This document shows positions 27,901 through 35,891 of a DNA stretch of 64,000 bases, piece by piece. The DNA is from Azospirillum brasilense (lineage in GTDB: Bacteria > Pseudomonadota > Alphaproteobacteria > Azospirillales > Azospirillaceae). Below the pieces are notes generated by a model that searched no databases, was not told the origin of the DNA, and saw only the letters and a program-made list of their open reading frames with translations. A program made the translations under genes and the position numbers. The DNA is taken from positions 1-64,000 of the forward strand of contig NZ_QLKQ01000033.1 in assembly GCF_003349955.1 (NCBI RefSeq), read 5' to 3'. Every line of letters starts with the position of its first letter. Within the stretch, counting starts at the first letter, position 1.

Positions 27901-30900
27901 TTCGGCCAGTTCCGCGACGTAGCGCGGGTCGGTGTTCCACACCGTCGTCAGGAAGCTGAGCAACCCGGGCTCAGGATCGGTGTACAGCGGCTTGCGTTCG
28001 CGCACCGAAGCCAAGCGCAGCAGGCCGTAGCGGTCGGTCGGCCAGAACCGGTAGCCGGGGAAGACGCGGCCTGCCGGCTCCTGTCCCAGCCGCTCCGCCT
28101 CGGGCAGGGGTGGCGCTCCGAAAAGCTCGAGCAGCGCCTCGAACAGGCGTGGGACCGCCGTGGCGAAGCTGGTGTCCCAGTCGCTGGGATAGAGGCCGTG
28201 CGCGCCGGACCGGCAGATGCCGCTGTCCAGGCGGCGCCGGGCTTCGGCAAGGCCGCCGGCGATGCCCTCGATGGTCGCCTCGGTGCCGATGATATTGGGC
28301 GACAGCTCGGCCAGCCGCTCCGCGGTCTTGTTGGCGAACACCGTCGTGACCGCCGGCTTGCCGCACAGCGCCATCTCGATGGGCGGGTAGCTGGGGTGGG
28401 GCGACAGCATCAGGGACAGCAGGATGTCGCTTTCCCGCATCTGCCGGGCGTAGCCGTCGAAGTCGAGCCAGGGAGCCGGCTTGAGCCAGGCGCTCGGGCC
28501 CAGCTGGACGGGGGCGAAGGCCTCGCCCATGCCAACGAAATCCCATTCCGCGGGGTCGAAGACGCCGTCGTGGATGGCCTTCTGAAGAGCGGCCACGCCC
28601 ATCTCGAACAGGTTGCGCAGGCCGTTCGTCGGTCGGGCGTAGAACAGCAGCGTCCGGCGCCCGCCGGCCTTCTCGGCCTTGTGGAAGCGGGCTTGGTCCA
28701 CGGCGGGCTCGAACGCGATGGCGCGTTCGGAAAAGGCGGGGTCGGCGTGACGGCCAATCTTCCGCTCCGCCAGGAATTCCTTCAGCAGGCTGGTGTTGAT
28801 CACCGGGACGTGGTCGAGCGCATAGGTCTCCTCCGCCAGGGCCGACTGGGTGGAGGCCGGGTGCAGGATCGGCTCGTAATCCTGGATCAGGTAGACGAAG
28901 CGGCGATGGTTTGTCTTGGCGACCGCGTATTTCGCCATCTGCGCGGTCCACCAAGCGGTCGCCATGAAGACGTCGTTGACGCCGATGGGCAGCGTCTTCG
29001 TCCGGTCGGACGCGTCCACCAGGGTCGCATTGGGCAGCGCGCGGTCGACGCCGCTGATCAGGCGGACATGGCGCCAGAACGGAGCGGGATCGGCGTCGGT
29101 CGGGGCGTCGGTGGCGATGAAGCGGACGGATACGCCGAGCGCCGCCAGACGGTAGGCCAAGTTGATCGCGGTGTTCGGACCCCCCGACATGTGCTTCATG
29201 GCGAGGCCGGGCACGAGCACGTTGAGGTGCGGGTTCGTCGCCAGCGTCGGGTCCACCTTCACGGTGAGTGGGGAGAACCAGGGCAGCAGCCCGACCGGCG
29301 GCGTGTAGGGCGCGCCCTCCTCCCCGGCTTGGCCCGCCGGATTCGCCGCCTCATTCTCGGCTGCGGCGTCCTGCTCCAGTCCGGTGGGACGCCCTTCCTG
29401 CCAGCCGTGCAGGACGTAGTGGGTCAGCGGTTCCGCGCCGCTCGCCCCGATGTCGGGGTTGGCCTCGATGTAGCGGGCGGGATCGAAATAGGGGTTGGGC
29501 CGGCGCCCTTCCCGCCAGCCGCGGGCGAGATAATGGGCGAGCGGCTCCGTGCCGCTCGCCGCCACGTCGGGGTTGGTCCGCAGGTAGAAGGTCGGGTCGA
29601 AATGCGGGTTGGGCTTGCGTCCTTCCCGCCAGCCGTGATCGACATAGTGGGCCAACGGTTCGACGCCGCTTGCCGCCACGTCGGGATTGGCTTGCAGGTA
29701 GAAGGCGGGGTCGAACAGCGGGTGTGGCTTGCGCCCCTCCCGCCAGCCATGCGCCACGTAGTGCGCCAGGGGCTTGCTCCGGCTTGCGACATCCGGGTTG
29801 GTGGCCAGGTAGAATCGATGGTCGAACAGCCGGTCCGCGTAGCGGAGCGCCAGGAGAAGGGATTGGGCGTTCGGGCTTCCGCTCAGGAACAGCGAGGTCC
29901 CCTTCCGCAGGTGCCGCGCCTTGCGCAGGACGCGTGGCGGAATGACGCCCCGCGAAGCCCGGGTAATGGTCGTCGCGGCTTCGGTCTGCTCGAGCCGGCG
30001 GGTCAGGGCTTCGATGAGCCGTCCGACTCCCTGCCGGATCCGCGTCCGGGCGATGATCGCGTCCTTTTCACGGATGGCGGCGTCCAGGGCGTCGATCCGC
30101 AGTCCGAGTTTGCCTTTTTCCTGCTCGAGCATCGCGTTGGCCGTTTCTTTTTGCTCTATGATGGCGTCCTTCTGATGAAGGGCGTCGTGAAGCAGGCTGA
30201 TCCGCTGGTCCTTTTCCGCCACGCAGGTGGTGAAGCTCTGCGCGAGGGTTCCGGTCAGGGCATCTTTCTGCTCAATCAAGCTCTCTTTCTTTTGAAGGCT
30301 TTGATGCAGACCGCCGATTTCGCGGTCCTTTTCGGCCGCGTAGGTTTCCAGGCCCTGGATGTGGGCGTCTTTACCCGCAACCACCTCCTGGAGGCCCTGG
30401 ATGTGGGTGTCCTTGTCCGCCACGATCCCGTCCAGGACGCTGGCGCGCGCCTCCGCTTCGCTCCAGGAGGCGTTGCGGCGCCTCCATTCCCGCAGAAGTT
30501 CCACGGTGATCATCCCGGCATAGCCGGCGTTGCTGTCGAGCAGTTCGGCCAGAGGCGCGGGAATGCCGCCTTCGGGCTCGGGCGGGTTTTTCAGCGCCGT
30601 CAGAAGCTCGGGCGTGCGGGCCGCCACGAAGAATTTCCGGTATGGCTCGCTTCCGGTCAGGCTGGCGGCGGGCTGGCTCCTGTTCTGCAACTCGTGCAGC
30701 ACCGTGGTGATGGGCTTGGCCTCTTCGTCGCTGTACGCCAGCAGGTCGGCGAAGATGCAGGTTTCCCAGAGCGGCAGGGGGATGTTGCCGATGACCGTGA
30801 CGTCCAGTCCTTCCCTGTGCAGGGCGTCCAGGATGTCCTGCGGCGCCGGCAGGCCGTATTCCCGATGCTCGTCCATGAAGCGGTGGGGGCCGAACAGGGC

Positions 30901-31335
30901 GTGGTGAAGGGCGGCGAAGCGCTTTTCCGCCTCCGCAACCTCGGGAATGCCGTTCGGGCAGGCGACGATGCAGGCGTGGCGGGAAACGCGCGCCACCTCC
31001 GCCAGGAACATGGGACGCTGATCGGCCGGGACGTGTTCCAGCACGTCCATGGAGATCACCAGATCGAAGGAGCGGTCGGGGAACGGCAGCGGAACGCCGG
31101 GGACGAGCCGGACGATGTCGGGCTCGTCCAGCGCCTCCGTGTCTGAGCGCAGGATGTCGTAGCGGTCACCCAGGAATTCGCGGGTGAAGGTGGTGTTTCC
31201 CGACCCGACGTCCAGGATGCTCGGCCGTTCGATGGCCTGGAAAATCCGGGATTCCTCGAAGCCGCCGACAATGTCCCTGAGCGTCTTGTACCGTTGGTAA
31301 ACGTCGAGTTCGTAAGACAAGGACGGGTTCGTCAT
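24991..31335 (-). CDS. Giant multi-domain glycan synthase: methyltransferase, coiled coil, repeats, GT4, two GT2 modules
   Basis: 2114 residues, far longer than ordinary glycosyltransferases. Order: a class I methyltransferase (about 1-200; ILDVGSGNTTFTREF, DLVISMDVLEHVP); a coiled coil (about 290-440) with repeated DKDTHIQGL and EKDAII-like heptads; four repeats of about 35 residues (about 500-650) with FDP..YL..NPDVA and HY..HGWREGR; a WsaF-like GT4 domain (about 695-1080; VPGLAMKHMSGGPNTAINL, IQDYEPILHPAS, SPHPSYPPIEMALCGKPAV); a GT2 domain (about 1125-1385; PLDSDDLLTPD); and a second GT2 domain (about 1658-1885; PMDADDLLTRD). Each GT2 domain is followed by a similar tail (FELFPDTVIVGGR and FEMHPDMVLVGGR). 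One chain may thus extend and cap a polysaccharide whose length is set by the coiled coil, as known for some ABC-exported O-antigens. The gene ends 29 bases before... the export genes lie directly upstream (wzt stop 31365), so all three are probably one leftward operon. Confidence 0.85.
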   Translation of the reverse strand: MTNPSLSYELDVYQRYKTLRDIVGGFEESRIFQAIERPSILDVGSGNTTFTREFLGDRYDILRSDTEALDEPDIVRLVPGVPLPFPDRSFDLVISMDVLEHVPADQRPMFLAEVARVSRHACIVACPNGIPEVAEAEKRFAALHHALFGPHRFMDEHREYGLPAPQDILDALHREGLDVTVIGNIPLPLWETCIFADLLAYSDEEAKPITTVLHELQNRSQPAASLTGSEPYRKFFVAARTPELLTALKNPPEPEGGIPAPLAELLDSNAGYAGMITVELLREWRRRNASWSEAEARASVLDGIVADKDTHIQGLQEVVAGKDAHIQGLETYAAEKDREIGGLHQSLQKKESLIEQKDALTGTLAQSFTTCVAEKDQRISLLHDALHQKDAIIEQKETANAMLEQEKGKLGLRIDALDAAIREKDAIIARTRIRQGVGRLIEALTRRLEQTEAATTITRASRGVIPPRVLRKARHLRKGTSLFLSGSPNAQSLLLALRYADRLFDHRFYLATNPDVASRSKPLAHYVAHGWREGRKPHPLFDPAFYLQANPDVAASGVEPLAHYVDHGWREGRKPNPHFDPTFYLRTNPDVAASGTEPLAHYLARGWREGRRPNPYFDPARYIEANPDIGASGAEPLTHYVLHGWQEGRPTGLEQDAAAENEAANPAGQAGEEGAPYTPPVGLLPWFSPLTVKVDPTLATNPHLNVLVPGLAMKHMSGGPNTAINLAYRLAALGVSVRFIATDAPTDADPAPFWRHVRLISGVDRALPNATLVDASDRTKTLPIGVNDVFMATAWWTAQMAKYAVAKTNHRRFVYLIQDYEPILHPASTQSALAEETYALDHVPVINTSLLKEFLAERKIGRHADPAFSERAIAFEPAVDQARFHKAEKAGGRRTLLFYARPTNGLRNLFEMGVAALQKAIHDGVFDPAEWDFVGMGEAFAPVQLGPSAWLKPAPWLDFDGYARQMRESDILLSLMLSPHPSYPPIEMALCGKPAVTTVFANKTAERLAELSPNIIGTEATIEGIAGGLAEARRRLDSGICRSGAHGLYPSDWDTSFATAVPRLFEALLELFGAPPLPEAERLGQEPAGRVFPGYRFWPTDRYGLLRLASVRERKPLYTDPEPGLLSFLTTVWNTDPRYVAELAESVFAQDCGTGFEWIILDNGSVREDTIALLAELGRHPCVRLFRAEENLGIIGGMRYCLERAKNRYIVPLDSDDLLTPDCVRVVTTALKRAGYPALAYTDEDKVLGATFRDPYYKPDWDPVLFANSCYIAHLCCIDRDRALALDVYGDVRTEGSHDWDTFTRFYRAGHTPLHVPELLYTWRMHESSTAGNINSKSYITDSQRAVLEKFLGERNGRYTVERSPLFGNTPDWVFKRTREAPSPVTTVVLHADGAAPGPKLDPTIPHDIVRLGPGAKLADLLEVARSCAERGALVHLQWAGVEAEGQEWPWEAMTCFELFPDTVIVGGRIRQGDRVTAAASYLGFGHGCGTPDAGRQMADPGYFAQMFKMRSVGAVPVQHCVVSATFLVEALPRLVQAEIGFAQIGAWLGAAAAERNCRVVYSPLFLGRAGDSDPDALVPEAERAAFRMACGGQPPGRRFLSPHLGLTIETAYTPLSRDERRRQEEQAKSWKAASYSVGLDAALIARLVRHPAPAHPPSIAILTSVYEKTPVDCFRDLVRCLFEQTVPFAEWVLLRNGPVPAELDGILKELEAEPRVRLLDAPQNLGIIGAMGRCLEAASAEWIVPMDADDLLTRDALQRIAVEIESSAPAFLYSDEDILQNGVSGSPYHRPAFDPVLNIADSYIWHLCAFRRDKALELGVYSDKAAEYCHDWDTVTRFATAGETIAHVPEVLYHWRVHQTSNSNSGTANTGSLRSAERVMGKVIAAQANPGLYEIDAFPIFRGQEQSAILRRPVSPLPIDLVLLTQGTPDAGCANSQAAASALCRSVHMVANTDAASLLERLGDALASVTASHVLVLREGLRVEDAALWEAMRLFEMHPDMVLVGGRVLDGQERVVECCGIATPTSSGAVRFPWLGLKRGDPGPFAMALKPQTAATVPDGFFIADVAFLRGNSLRVAAAEAPAGGLGSILGDAARHMGRRVAYSPLIEAKLQR
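29400..29830. repeat. Four tandem FDP/NPDVA/GWREGR coding repeats
   Basis: Inside the giant glycosyltransferase, four consecutive units of about 35 codons (about 105 bases) encode the pattern FDP-x2-Y-L/I-x-x-N-P-D-V/I-A, then PL-x-H-Y and HGW-R/Q-EGR. The units differ by scattered substitutions, so they are older than the 167-bp repeat near the left end. Such repeats occur next to glycosyltransferase domains in other alphaproteobacteria; their role is not established. Confidence 0.8.
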
Positions 31336-31364
31336 GGCTGGTCACATGTTCCGATGGCGGAGCG

Positions 31365-32774
31365 TCAGGAGGTTGCCGAACGGGGGCGCGCGTCTGCCGC
31401 CGCTCCTTGAAGCAGGGCAGAGTCCGCTCTCGGCAGGGCCCGGGCCGAAAGCACGCGTTCGGGCGGCAGGACCATGCCGAACACCAGACGGTCCGTGCGC
31501 TCGTCGACCACCCGGACCGACAGAGCGTAATCCACCCAATCCATCCATTTCATCGAATACTGATCGTACGCCATGGTCACCGACAGGGAATATTCCCCCG
31601 GCGTCAGCGTCGTGATGAAACGGAACGAAAAGACGAACCGGTCGCCGGCCCGCGCCGGCGGGACCTTGAAGCCTTCCTGCTCGCTGTTGAGGGCGATCAG
31701 CTCGGTGCCGAAGCGGTCCTTGATGAGCAGGCCGAAGATGTAGGTCGGGTAATCCTCGAAGAATTCGACCTCCAGACAGAATTCGACCGGCTTCTCCAGG
31801 ACCGCGATCACCGGATCGCTGGTTGGCGACGTCGACGCCCAGACGCGATGGATGCGGGCGGTGCCGTCGCCGTGCCGGTTCATGCGCTGCAACGTGGAGA
31901 CGGTCGCCTCGGAGGGGGCCTCGAGGACGGGCTCCGGGGTGCTTCCGGAGGTGGGAGCGGCTGCCTCGATCCCTATGGGCGCTTCGGCTTCCACCGCGTC
32001 CCCGCCTTGGGAAAAGTTCAGCTTCGCCACGTCGAAGTCCGCCGCCATGAGGGCGATGTACCAAGCGGTGACGTCGTGAGGGTGGCCGGACATCACCGCC
32101 CGGCCGTCGTGCAGGGCGATGGCGCGGTTGCAGAAGCGCTTGATCGTTTCCAGGTCGTGGCTGACGAAGAGGATGGACATGCCGGACTGGCGCATGTCCT
32201 CGATCCGACGGAAGCAGCGCTGCTGGAACTTCAGATCGCCGACGGCCAGGGCTTCATCCACCACCAGGAGTTCCGGGTCGACGTGTATGGCGACGGCGAA
32301 GGCCAGGCGGACGAACATGCCGCTGGAATAGGTCTTCACTGGCAGATCGGCGAACTGGCCAATGTCGGCGAAGGCCAGGATGTCGTCCAGGCGCTCCTGC
32401 ACCTGGGCTCGGCTCAGGCCAAGGATGGCGCTGTAGACAAAAATGTTCTCCCGGCCCGTCAACTCGGGATTGAACCCGCTGCCCAACTCCAGCAGGGCCG
32501 AGATTCGTCCGGTGACGGAGACCGATCCTTCGGTGGGCGTCACAGTGCCGCAGAGGATCTGCAGCAGCGTCGATTTGCCGGCGCCGTTGCGTCCCAGGAT
32601 GCCCAGGGTCTCGCCCCGGTGCACGTCGAACGAAACATCGCGCAGGGCCCAGAAGTCCCGGTGATAGGACCGGTGCCCGCGTGACAGCATCTCCCAGAGC
32701 CGGTGATGAGGGTTCTGATAGATCTGGTAGCGCTTGCCGACGTTGCGGACGGACAGAAGGATATCAGAGGACAT
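31365..32774 (-). CDS. wzt: O-polysaccharide ABC exporter, ATP-binding subunit with carbohydrate-binding tail
   Basis: 469 residues. The ATPase domain (about 1-250) has LGILGRNGAGKSTLL (Walker A), YSSGMFVRLAFAVA (signature) and LLVVDEALAVGDLKFQQRC (Walker B), then LFVSHDLETIKRFC. After a linker rich in Pro and Ala, the C-terminal 160 residues (VWASTSPTSDPVIAVLEKPV to the VDYALSVRVVDE region) resemble the Wzt carbohydrate-binding domain. That domain recognises the capped O-antigen before export across the inner membrane. The start is ATG 32774; the gene overlaps wzm by 11 bases, so the two are coupled. A long C-terminal domain implies export of a terminally modified polysaccharide, matching the methyltransferase domain in the downstream giant protein. 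Confidence 0.92.
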   Translation of the reverse strand: MSSDILLSVRNVGKRYQIYQNPHHRLWEMLSRGHRSYHRDFWALRDVSFDVHRGETLGILGRNGAGKSTLLQILCGTVTPTEGSVSVTGRISALLELGSGFNPELTGRENIFVYSAILGLSRAQVQERLDDILAFADIGQFADLPVKTYSSGMFVRLAFAVAIHVDPELLVVDEALAVGDLKFQQRCFRRIEDMRQSGMSILFVSHDLETIKRFCNRAIALHDGRAVMSGHPHDVTAWYIALMAADFDVAKLNFSQGGDAVEAEAPIGIEAAAPTSGSTPEPVLEAPSEATVSTLQRMNRHGDGTARIHRVWASTSPTSDPVIAVLEKPVEFCLEVEFFEDYPTYIFGLLIKDRFGTELIALNSEQEGFKVPPARAGDRFVFSFRFITTLTPGEYSLSVTMAYDQYSMKWMDWVDYALSVRVVDERTDRLVFGMVLPPERVLSARALPRADSALLQGAAADARPRSATS

Positions 32775-33600
32775 CGGCGAACCCCTTGCGGGTGCGGTGG
32801 AACCACACCCATCCGAGAAGCATGACCGCACCGCTGATCGCACCGAACATGAGGAAGGCGGCGGGGTCGAGCGGGTTGCCATAGAGCAGCACGTCGCGGC
32901 TGGCCTCGATGGGATAGGTCAGCGGGTTGAGCATGATGAGCCAGCGGAATTCTTCCGGCATGGCGCTGACTGGATAGAAGAGCGGGCCGAGGAACATCAT
33001 GAAGGTGATGATGAAGCCGATGACTTGGCTCGTGTCCCGGAGGTAGACGCCGACGGACGCCAGGAACCAGGAAACCCCGAGCACCATCGGGATCAACGCC
33101 AGCCACACCAGGGGAAGCAGGAGTGCGGTCGCCGAAGGCACTCCATAGAGGATCACAGCAAAGGCAAGCAGAACGACCATGTTCATCGCTGCCTGGACCA
33201 AAGCCGCGCCGACCGCAACAACTGACAGGACCTCCAGGGGGAAGACGACCTTTTTCACGTAGTTGACGTTGGACAGGATCAACTGCGGTGATCGGCTGAT
33301 GACTTCGGAGAAGAACGAAAAGACGATCAGACCTGTGAACAGGAAGACGCCGAAGTCGGCCGGCCCTGTGGCGGCCCTGTGGCTCATAGGCGTCTTTGCC
33401 TGGAACACGCCGCCGAACACCAGCGTGTAGATCAGCATCATCACGAGCGGGTTGATCAGCGTCCACAGGACGCCAAAGAAGGACGCGCGATAGCGGCTGG
33501 AAAGCTCGGTCCGGATCAGCTGGACGATCAGGAAGCGGTTGCCCCAGATGCGCAGGAGCATTCGCAACGGAAGCGTGGCGGTGCGGAAGGCGAAGGTCAT
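32764..33600 (-). CDS. wzm: O-polysaccharide ABC exporter, membrane subunit
   Basis: 278 residues with six likely membrane helices, the standard ABC-2 permease layout. LIRTELSSRYRASFFGVLWTL precedes the first helix and is a family hallmark, as is FFSEVISRSPQLILSNVNYVKK. Later helices include VVLLAFAVILYG and FIITFMMFLGPLFYPVSAM. It forms the channel that flips lipid-linked O-polysaccharide to the periplasm with Wzt. ATG 33600 is the first gene start of the leftward export operon and faces the divergent rfbF operon across 444 bases. Confidence 0.93.
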   Translation of the reverse strand: MTFAFRTATLPLRMLLRIWGNRFLIVQLIRTELSSRYRASFFGVLWTLINPLVMMLIYTLVFGGVFQAKTPMSHRAATGPADFGVFLFTGLIVFSFFSEVISRSPQLILSNVNYVKKVVFPLEVLSVVAVGAALVQAAMNMVVLLAFAVILYGVPSATALLLPLVWLALIPMVLGVSWFLASVGVYLRDTSQVIGFIITFMMFLGPLFYPVSAMPEEFRWLIMLNPLTYPIEASRDVLLYGNPLDPAAFLMFGAISGAVMLLGWVWFHRTRKGFADVL

Positions 33601-34044
33601 GTCACGATCAAGTTGTGTTTTGGCATGCCATGTTCGGAAAAACGCGCGCCGGATGGCGGATGCACGGACGTGCCGGGCGCGTGACGCATGAATTCAAGCG
33701 CCGTCAAGTCACCAAAGGTCATAATGACCCTGCCGCGATGCCCAAGCAATCCTGGCAGCGCTGCGGAAAAACGTTCGCGCCCTCGTGCACCGGCAATCCC
33801 GACGACAAGCATGTGTGCACATATTATCCGCCGCGATTGTTTCGGCGGAAGCACGATCGTCCGCGTGGCGGAAATTGATGCAGTTCATCATGCGCCTTCA
33901 TACCCCAGCACTGACGACTCTGGCAATCCAAGGAAACGCCAACTTGACGACGCTGGGGCTATCCGTGCTAACCAGAGACCCGTTTGGCGCTGGGATAGGG
34001 GCCTGCACCGAACGGAAATCGTGATGAGGGGTTGCGAGGGGAAG
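33601..34044. promoter_or_regulatory. Divergent promoter region between wzm and rfbF
   Basis: This 444-base region must drive the export operon leftward and the rfb operon rightward. It has a perfect palindrome GGTCATAATGACC at 33717-33729 (6-bp arms, one central base) and is less GC-rich than its surroundings. Several short open frames here look like chance frames. A shared operator would couple sugar-nucleotide supply to export. Confidence 0.45.
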
Positions 34045-34818
34045 ATGGTCAGGAAAGCGGTGATTCTCGCCGGGGGAATGGGAACGCGTCTTGCCGAAGA
34101 GACCGAAATCAAGCCAAAACCGCTCGTCGAGATCGGAGGTCGTCCGATCCTCTGGCATATCATGAAGATATATTCAGAGTATGGGATTAACGATTTCATC
34201 GTGTGCCTTGGTTACAAAGGTTATCTTATTAAGGAGTACTTTTCGAATTACTACCTTCACATGGCGGACGTGACGTTCGACCTGGCTAGCAATTCGATGG
34301 AAGTGCATCATGGTCGCGCCGAAAACTGGCGCATCACCCTGGTCGATACGGGGCTGGAGACCATGACCGGCGGGCGCGTGCGCCGCGTGCGCGATTTCAT
34401 CGGCGATGAAACCTTCTGCCTGACCTACGGCGACGGCGTCTCCAACGTGAACATCGCCGACCTGATCGATTTCCACCAGTCGCACGGCAAGCTCGCCACG
34501 GTCACCGCAGTGCGCCCGCCGGGCCGTTTCGGCGCCCTGGAGATCGACGGCACGTCTGTCACCGGCTTCCGGGAGAAGCCGCTGGGCGATGGCGGCTGGA
34601 TCAACGGCGGCTTCTTCGTGATGTCGCCCAAGATGATCGATTACATCGAGGCCGACCATACGACGCTGGAAAGCGAGCCGCTGACCCGTCTGGCCAGCGA
34701 TGGCCAACTCCACGCCTTCCACCACGACGGCTTCTGGCAGCCGATGGACACCATCCGCGACCGCAACCACTTGGAAAAGCTGTGGGCGGGCGGCGGGGCT
34801 CCCTGGAAGGTCTGGTGA
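34045..34818 (+). CDS. rfbF: Glucose-1-phosphate cytidylyltransferase
   Basis: 257 residues, exactly the usual size. It makes CDP-glucose from CTP and glucose-1-phosphate. [20 protein letters not shown] and [20 protein letters not shown] form the nucleotide-binding start; [14 protein letters not shown] carries the metal-binding Asp, and GFREKP and GWINGGFFV are family motifs. ATG 34045 has a very strong ribosome site (GAGGGGAAG), better than ATG 34024. Its stop overlaps the next start by one base. It is the first gene of the rightward sugar operon. Confidence 0.95.
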   Translation: MVRKAVILAGGMGTRLAEETEIKPKPLVEIGGRPILWHIMKIYSEYGINDFIVCLGYKGYLIKEYFSNYYLHMADVTFDLASNSMEVHHGRAENWRITLVDTGLETMTGGRVRRVRDFIGDETFCLTYGDGVSNVNIADLIDFHQSHGKLATVTAVRPPGRFGALEIDGTSVTGFREKPLGDGGWINGGFFVMSPKMIDYIEADHTTLESEPLTRLASDGQLHAFHHDGFWQPMDTIRDRNHLEKLWAGGGAPWKVW

Positions 34819-35891
34819 TGGCCAATCCTGCTTTCTGGAACGGCAAGCGGGTGCTTGTCACTGGGCACACCGGCTTCAAGGGATCGTGGCTGAGCCTGTG
34901 GCTGCTGAATATGGGCGCCAAGGTCACTGGTCTGGCGCTCGAGCCGCCGACGGACCCCAGCCTGTTCGCGCTTGCCGGGCTGGAGCGCCGGATGGACTCC
35001 CGCATCGGCGACATCCGCGATCCCGCCGCCGTGGACGCGGCCGTGCGTGCGGCGGAGCCGGAGATCCTCATCCATATGGCGGCCCAGCCTTTGGTCCGCC
35101 TGTCCTACGACGAGCCGGTCGAAACCTTCGCGACCAACGTCATGGGCACGGTGCATGTCCTGGAGGCGGCGCGGCGCTGCCCGAGCCTGCGGGCCTGCGT
35201 CGTGGTCACCACCGACAAGTGCTACGAGAACCGGGAGTGGCCCTGGCCCTACCGCGAGACCGAGCCGATGGGGGGCTACGACCCCTACAGCGCCAGCAAG
35301 GGATGCGCCGAGCTGGTCACCTCCGCCTGGCGGCGGTCTTTCTTCGGCAAACCGGAAGCCGCGGCCATCGCGTCAGCGCGCGCGGGCAATGTGATCGGTG
35401 GCGGCGACTGGGCGCTCGACCGGCTGGTGCCCGACTGCATGCGCGCGCTGATGGCCGGACGCGCCATCCCCGTGCGCAACCCGCACGCCATCCGGCCCTG
35501 GCAGCATGTTCTGGAGCCGCTGGGCGGTTACCTGCTGCTGGCCGAAAGGCTGTGGGGGAATCCCGCTGACCATGCCGACGCCTGGAACTTCGGCCCGTCG
35601 GACGACGACGCGCGCCCCGTCTCCTGGATCGTCTCGCATGTGGTGGGACGCTGGGGCGACGGCGCCGCGTGGGAGCTGATCGGCGGTGACCACCCGCACG
35701 AGGCCACCTACCTGCGCGTCGATTCCTCAAAGGCGCGGATGCAGCTCGGGTGGGAACCGCGCCTCGGTCTTGCCGACTGCCTGGATTGGACCGTCGACTG
35801 GTTCCGCCGCTACCACGCCGGCGAAAACGTTGAACGCGTCACCCTCGACCAGATTGAACGCTACGAGCAGATGGACGGAAAAAAACCGTGA
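34818..35891 (+). CDS. rfbG: CDP-glucose 4,6-dehydratase
   Basis: 357 residues of the extended SDR family. It converts CDP-glucose to CDP-4-keto-6-deoxyglucose. RVLVTGHTGFKGSWLSLWLL is the NAD site with the GHTGFKG motif special to this enzyme; HMAAQPLVRLSYDEPVETF and VVTTDKCYENREWPW follow, and GYDPYSASKGCAELV gives the catalytic Tyr-x3-Lys. The ATG overlaps the rfbF stop (TGATG) and its own stop overlaps the following GTG start. No rfbH-type 3-dehydrase follows, so the keto sugar is not committed to a 3,6-dideoxyhexose here. Confidence 0.95.
   Translation: MANPAFWNGKRVLVTGHTGFKGSWLSLWLLNMGAKVTGLALEPPTDPSLFALAGLERRMDSRIGDIRDPAAVDAAVRAAEPEILIHMAAQPLVRLSYDEPVETFATNVMGTVHVLEAARRCPSLRACVVVTTDKCYENREWPWPYRETEPMGGYDPYSASKGCAELVTSAWRRSFFGKPEAAAIASARAGNVIGGGDWALDRLVPDCMRALMAGRAIPVRNPHAIRPWQHVLEPLGGYLLLAERLWGNPADHADAWNFGPSDDDARPVSWIVSHVVGRWGDGAAWELIGGDHPHEATYLRVDSSKARMQLGWEPRLGLADCLDWTVDWFRRYHAGENVERVTLDQIERYEQMDGKKP

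Noticed and set aside
29400..29830. CRISPR-like regular repeats
   Set aside because: The repeats are in frame, have no unique spacers and encode a conserved protein motif.
27514..31146. A 1210-codon plus-strand open frame opposite the giant glycosyltransferase
   Set aside because: Its translation is rich in Arg, Gly, His and Gln without known motifs. It is the antisense shadow expected from GC-rich third positions.
33615..33878. Small open frames in the wzm/rfbF divergent region
   Set aside because: They are short, overlap each other on both strands, and contain no recognisable features.
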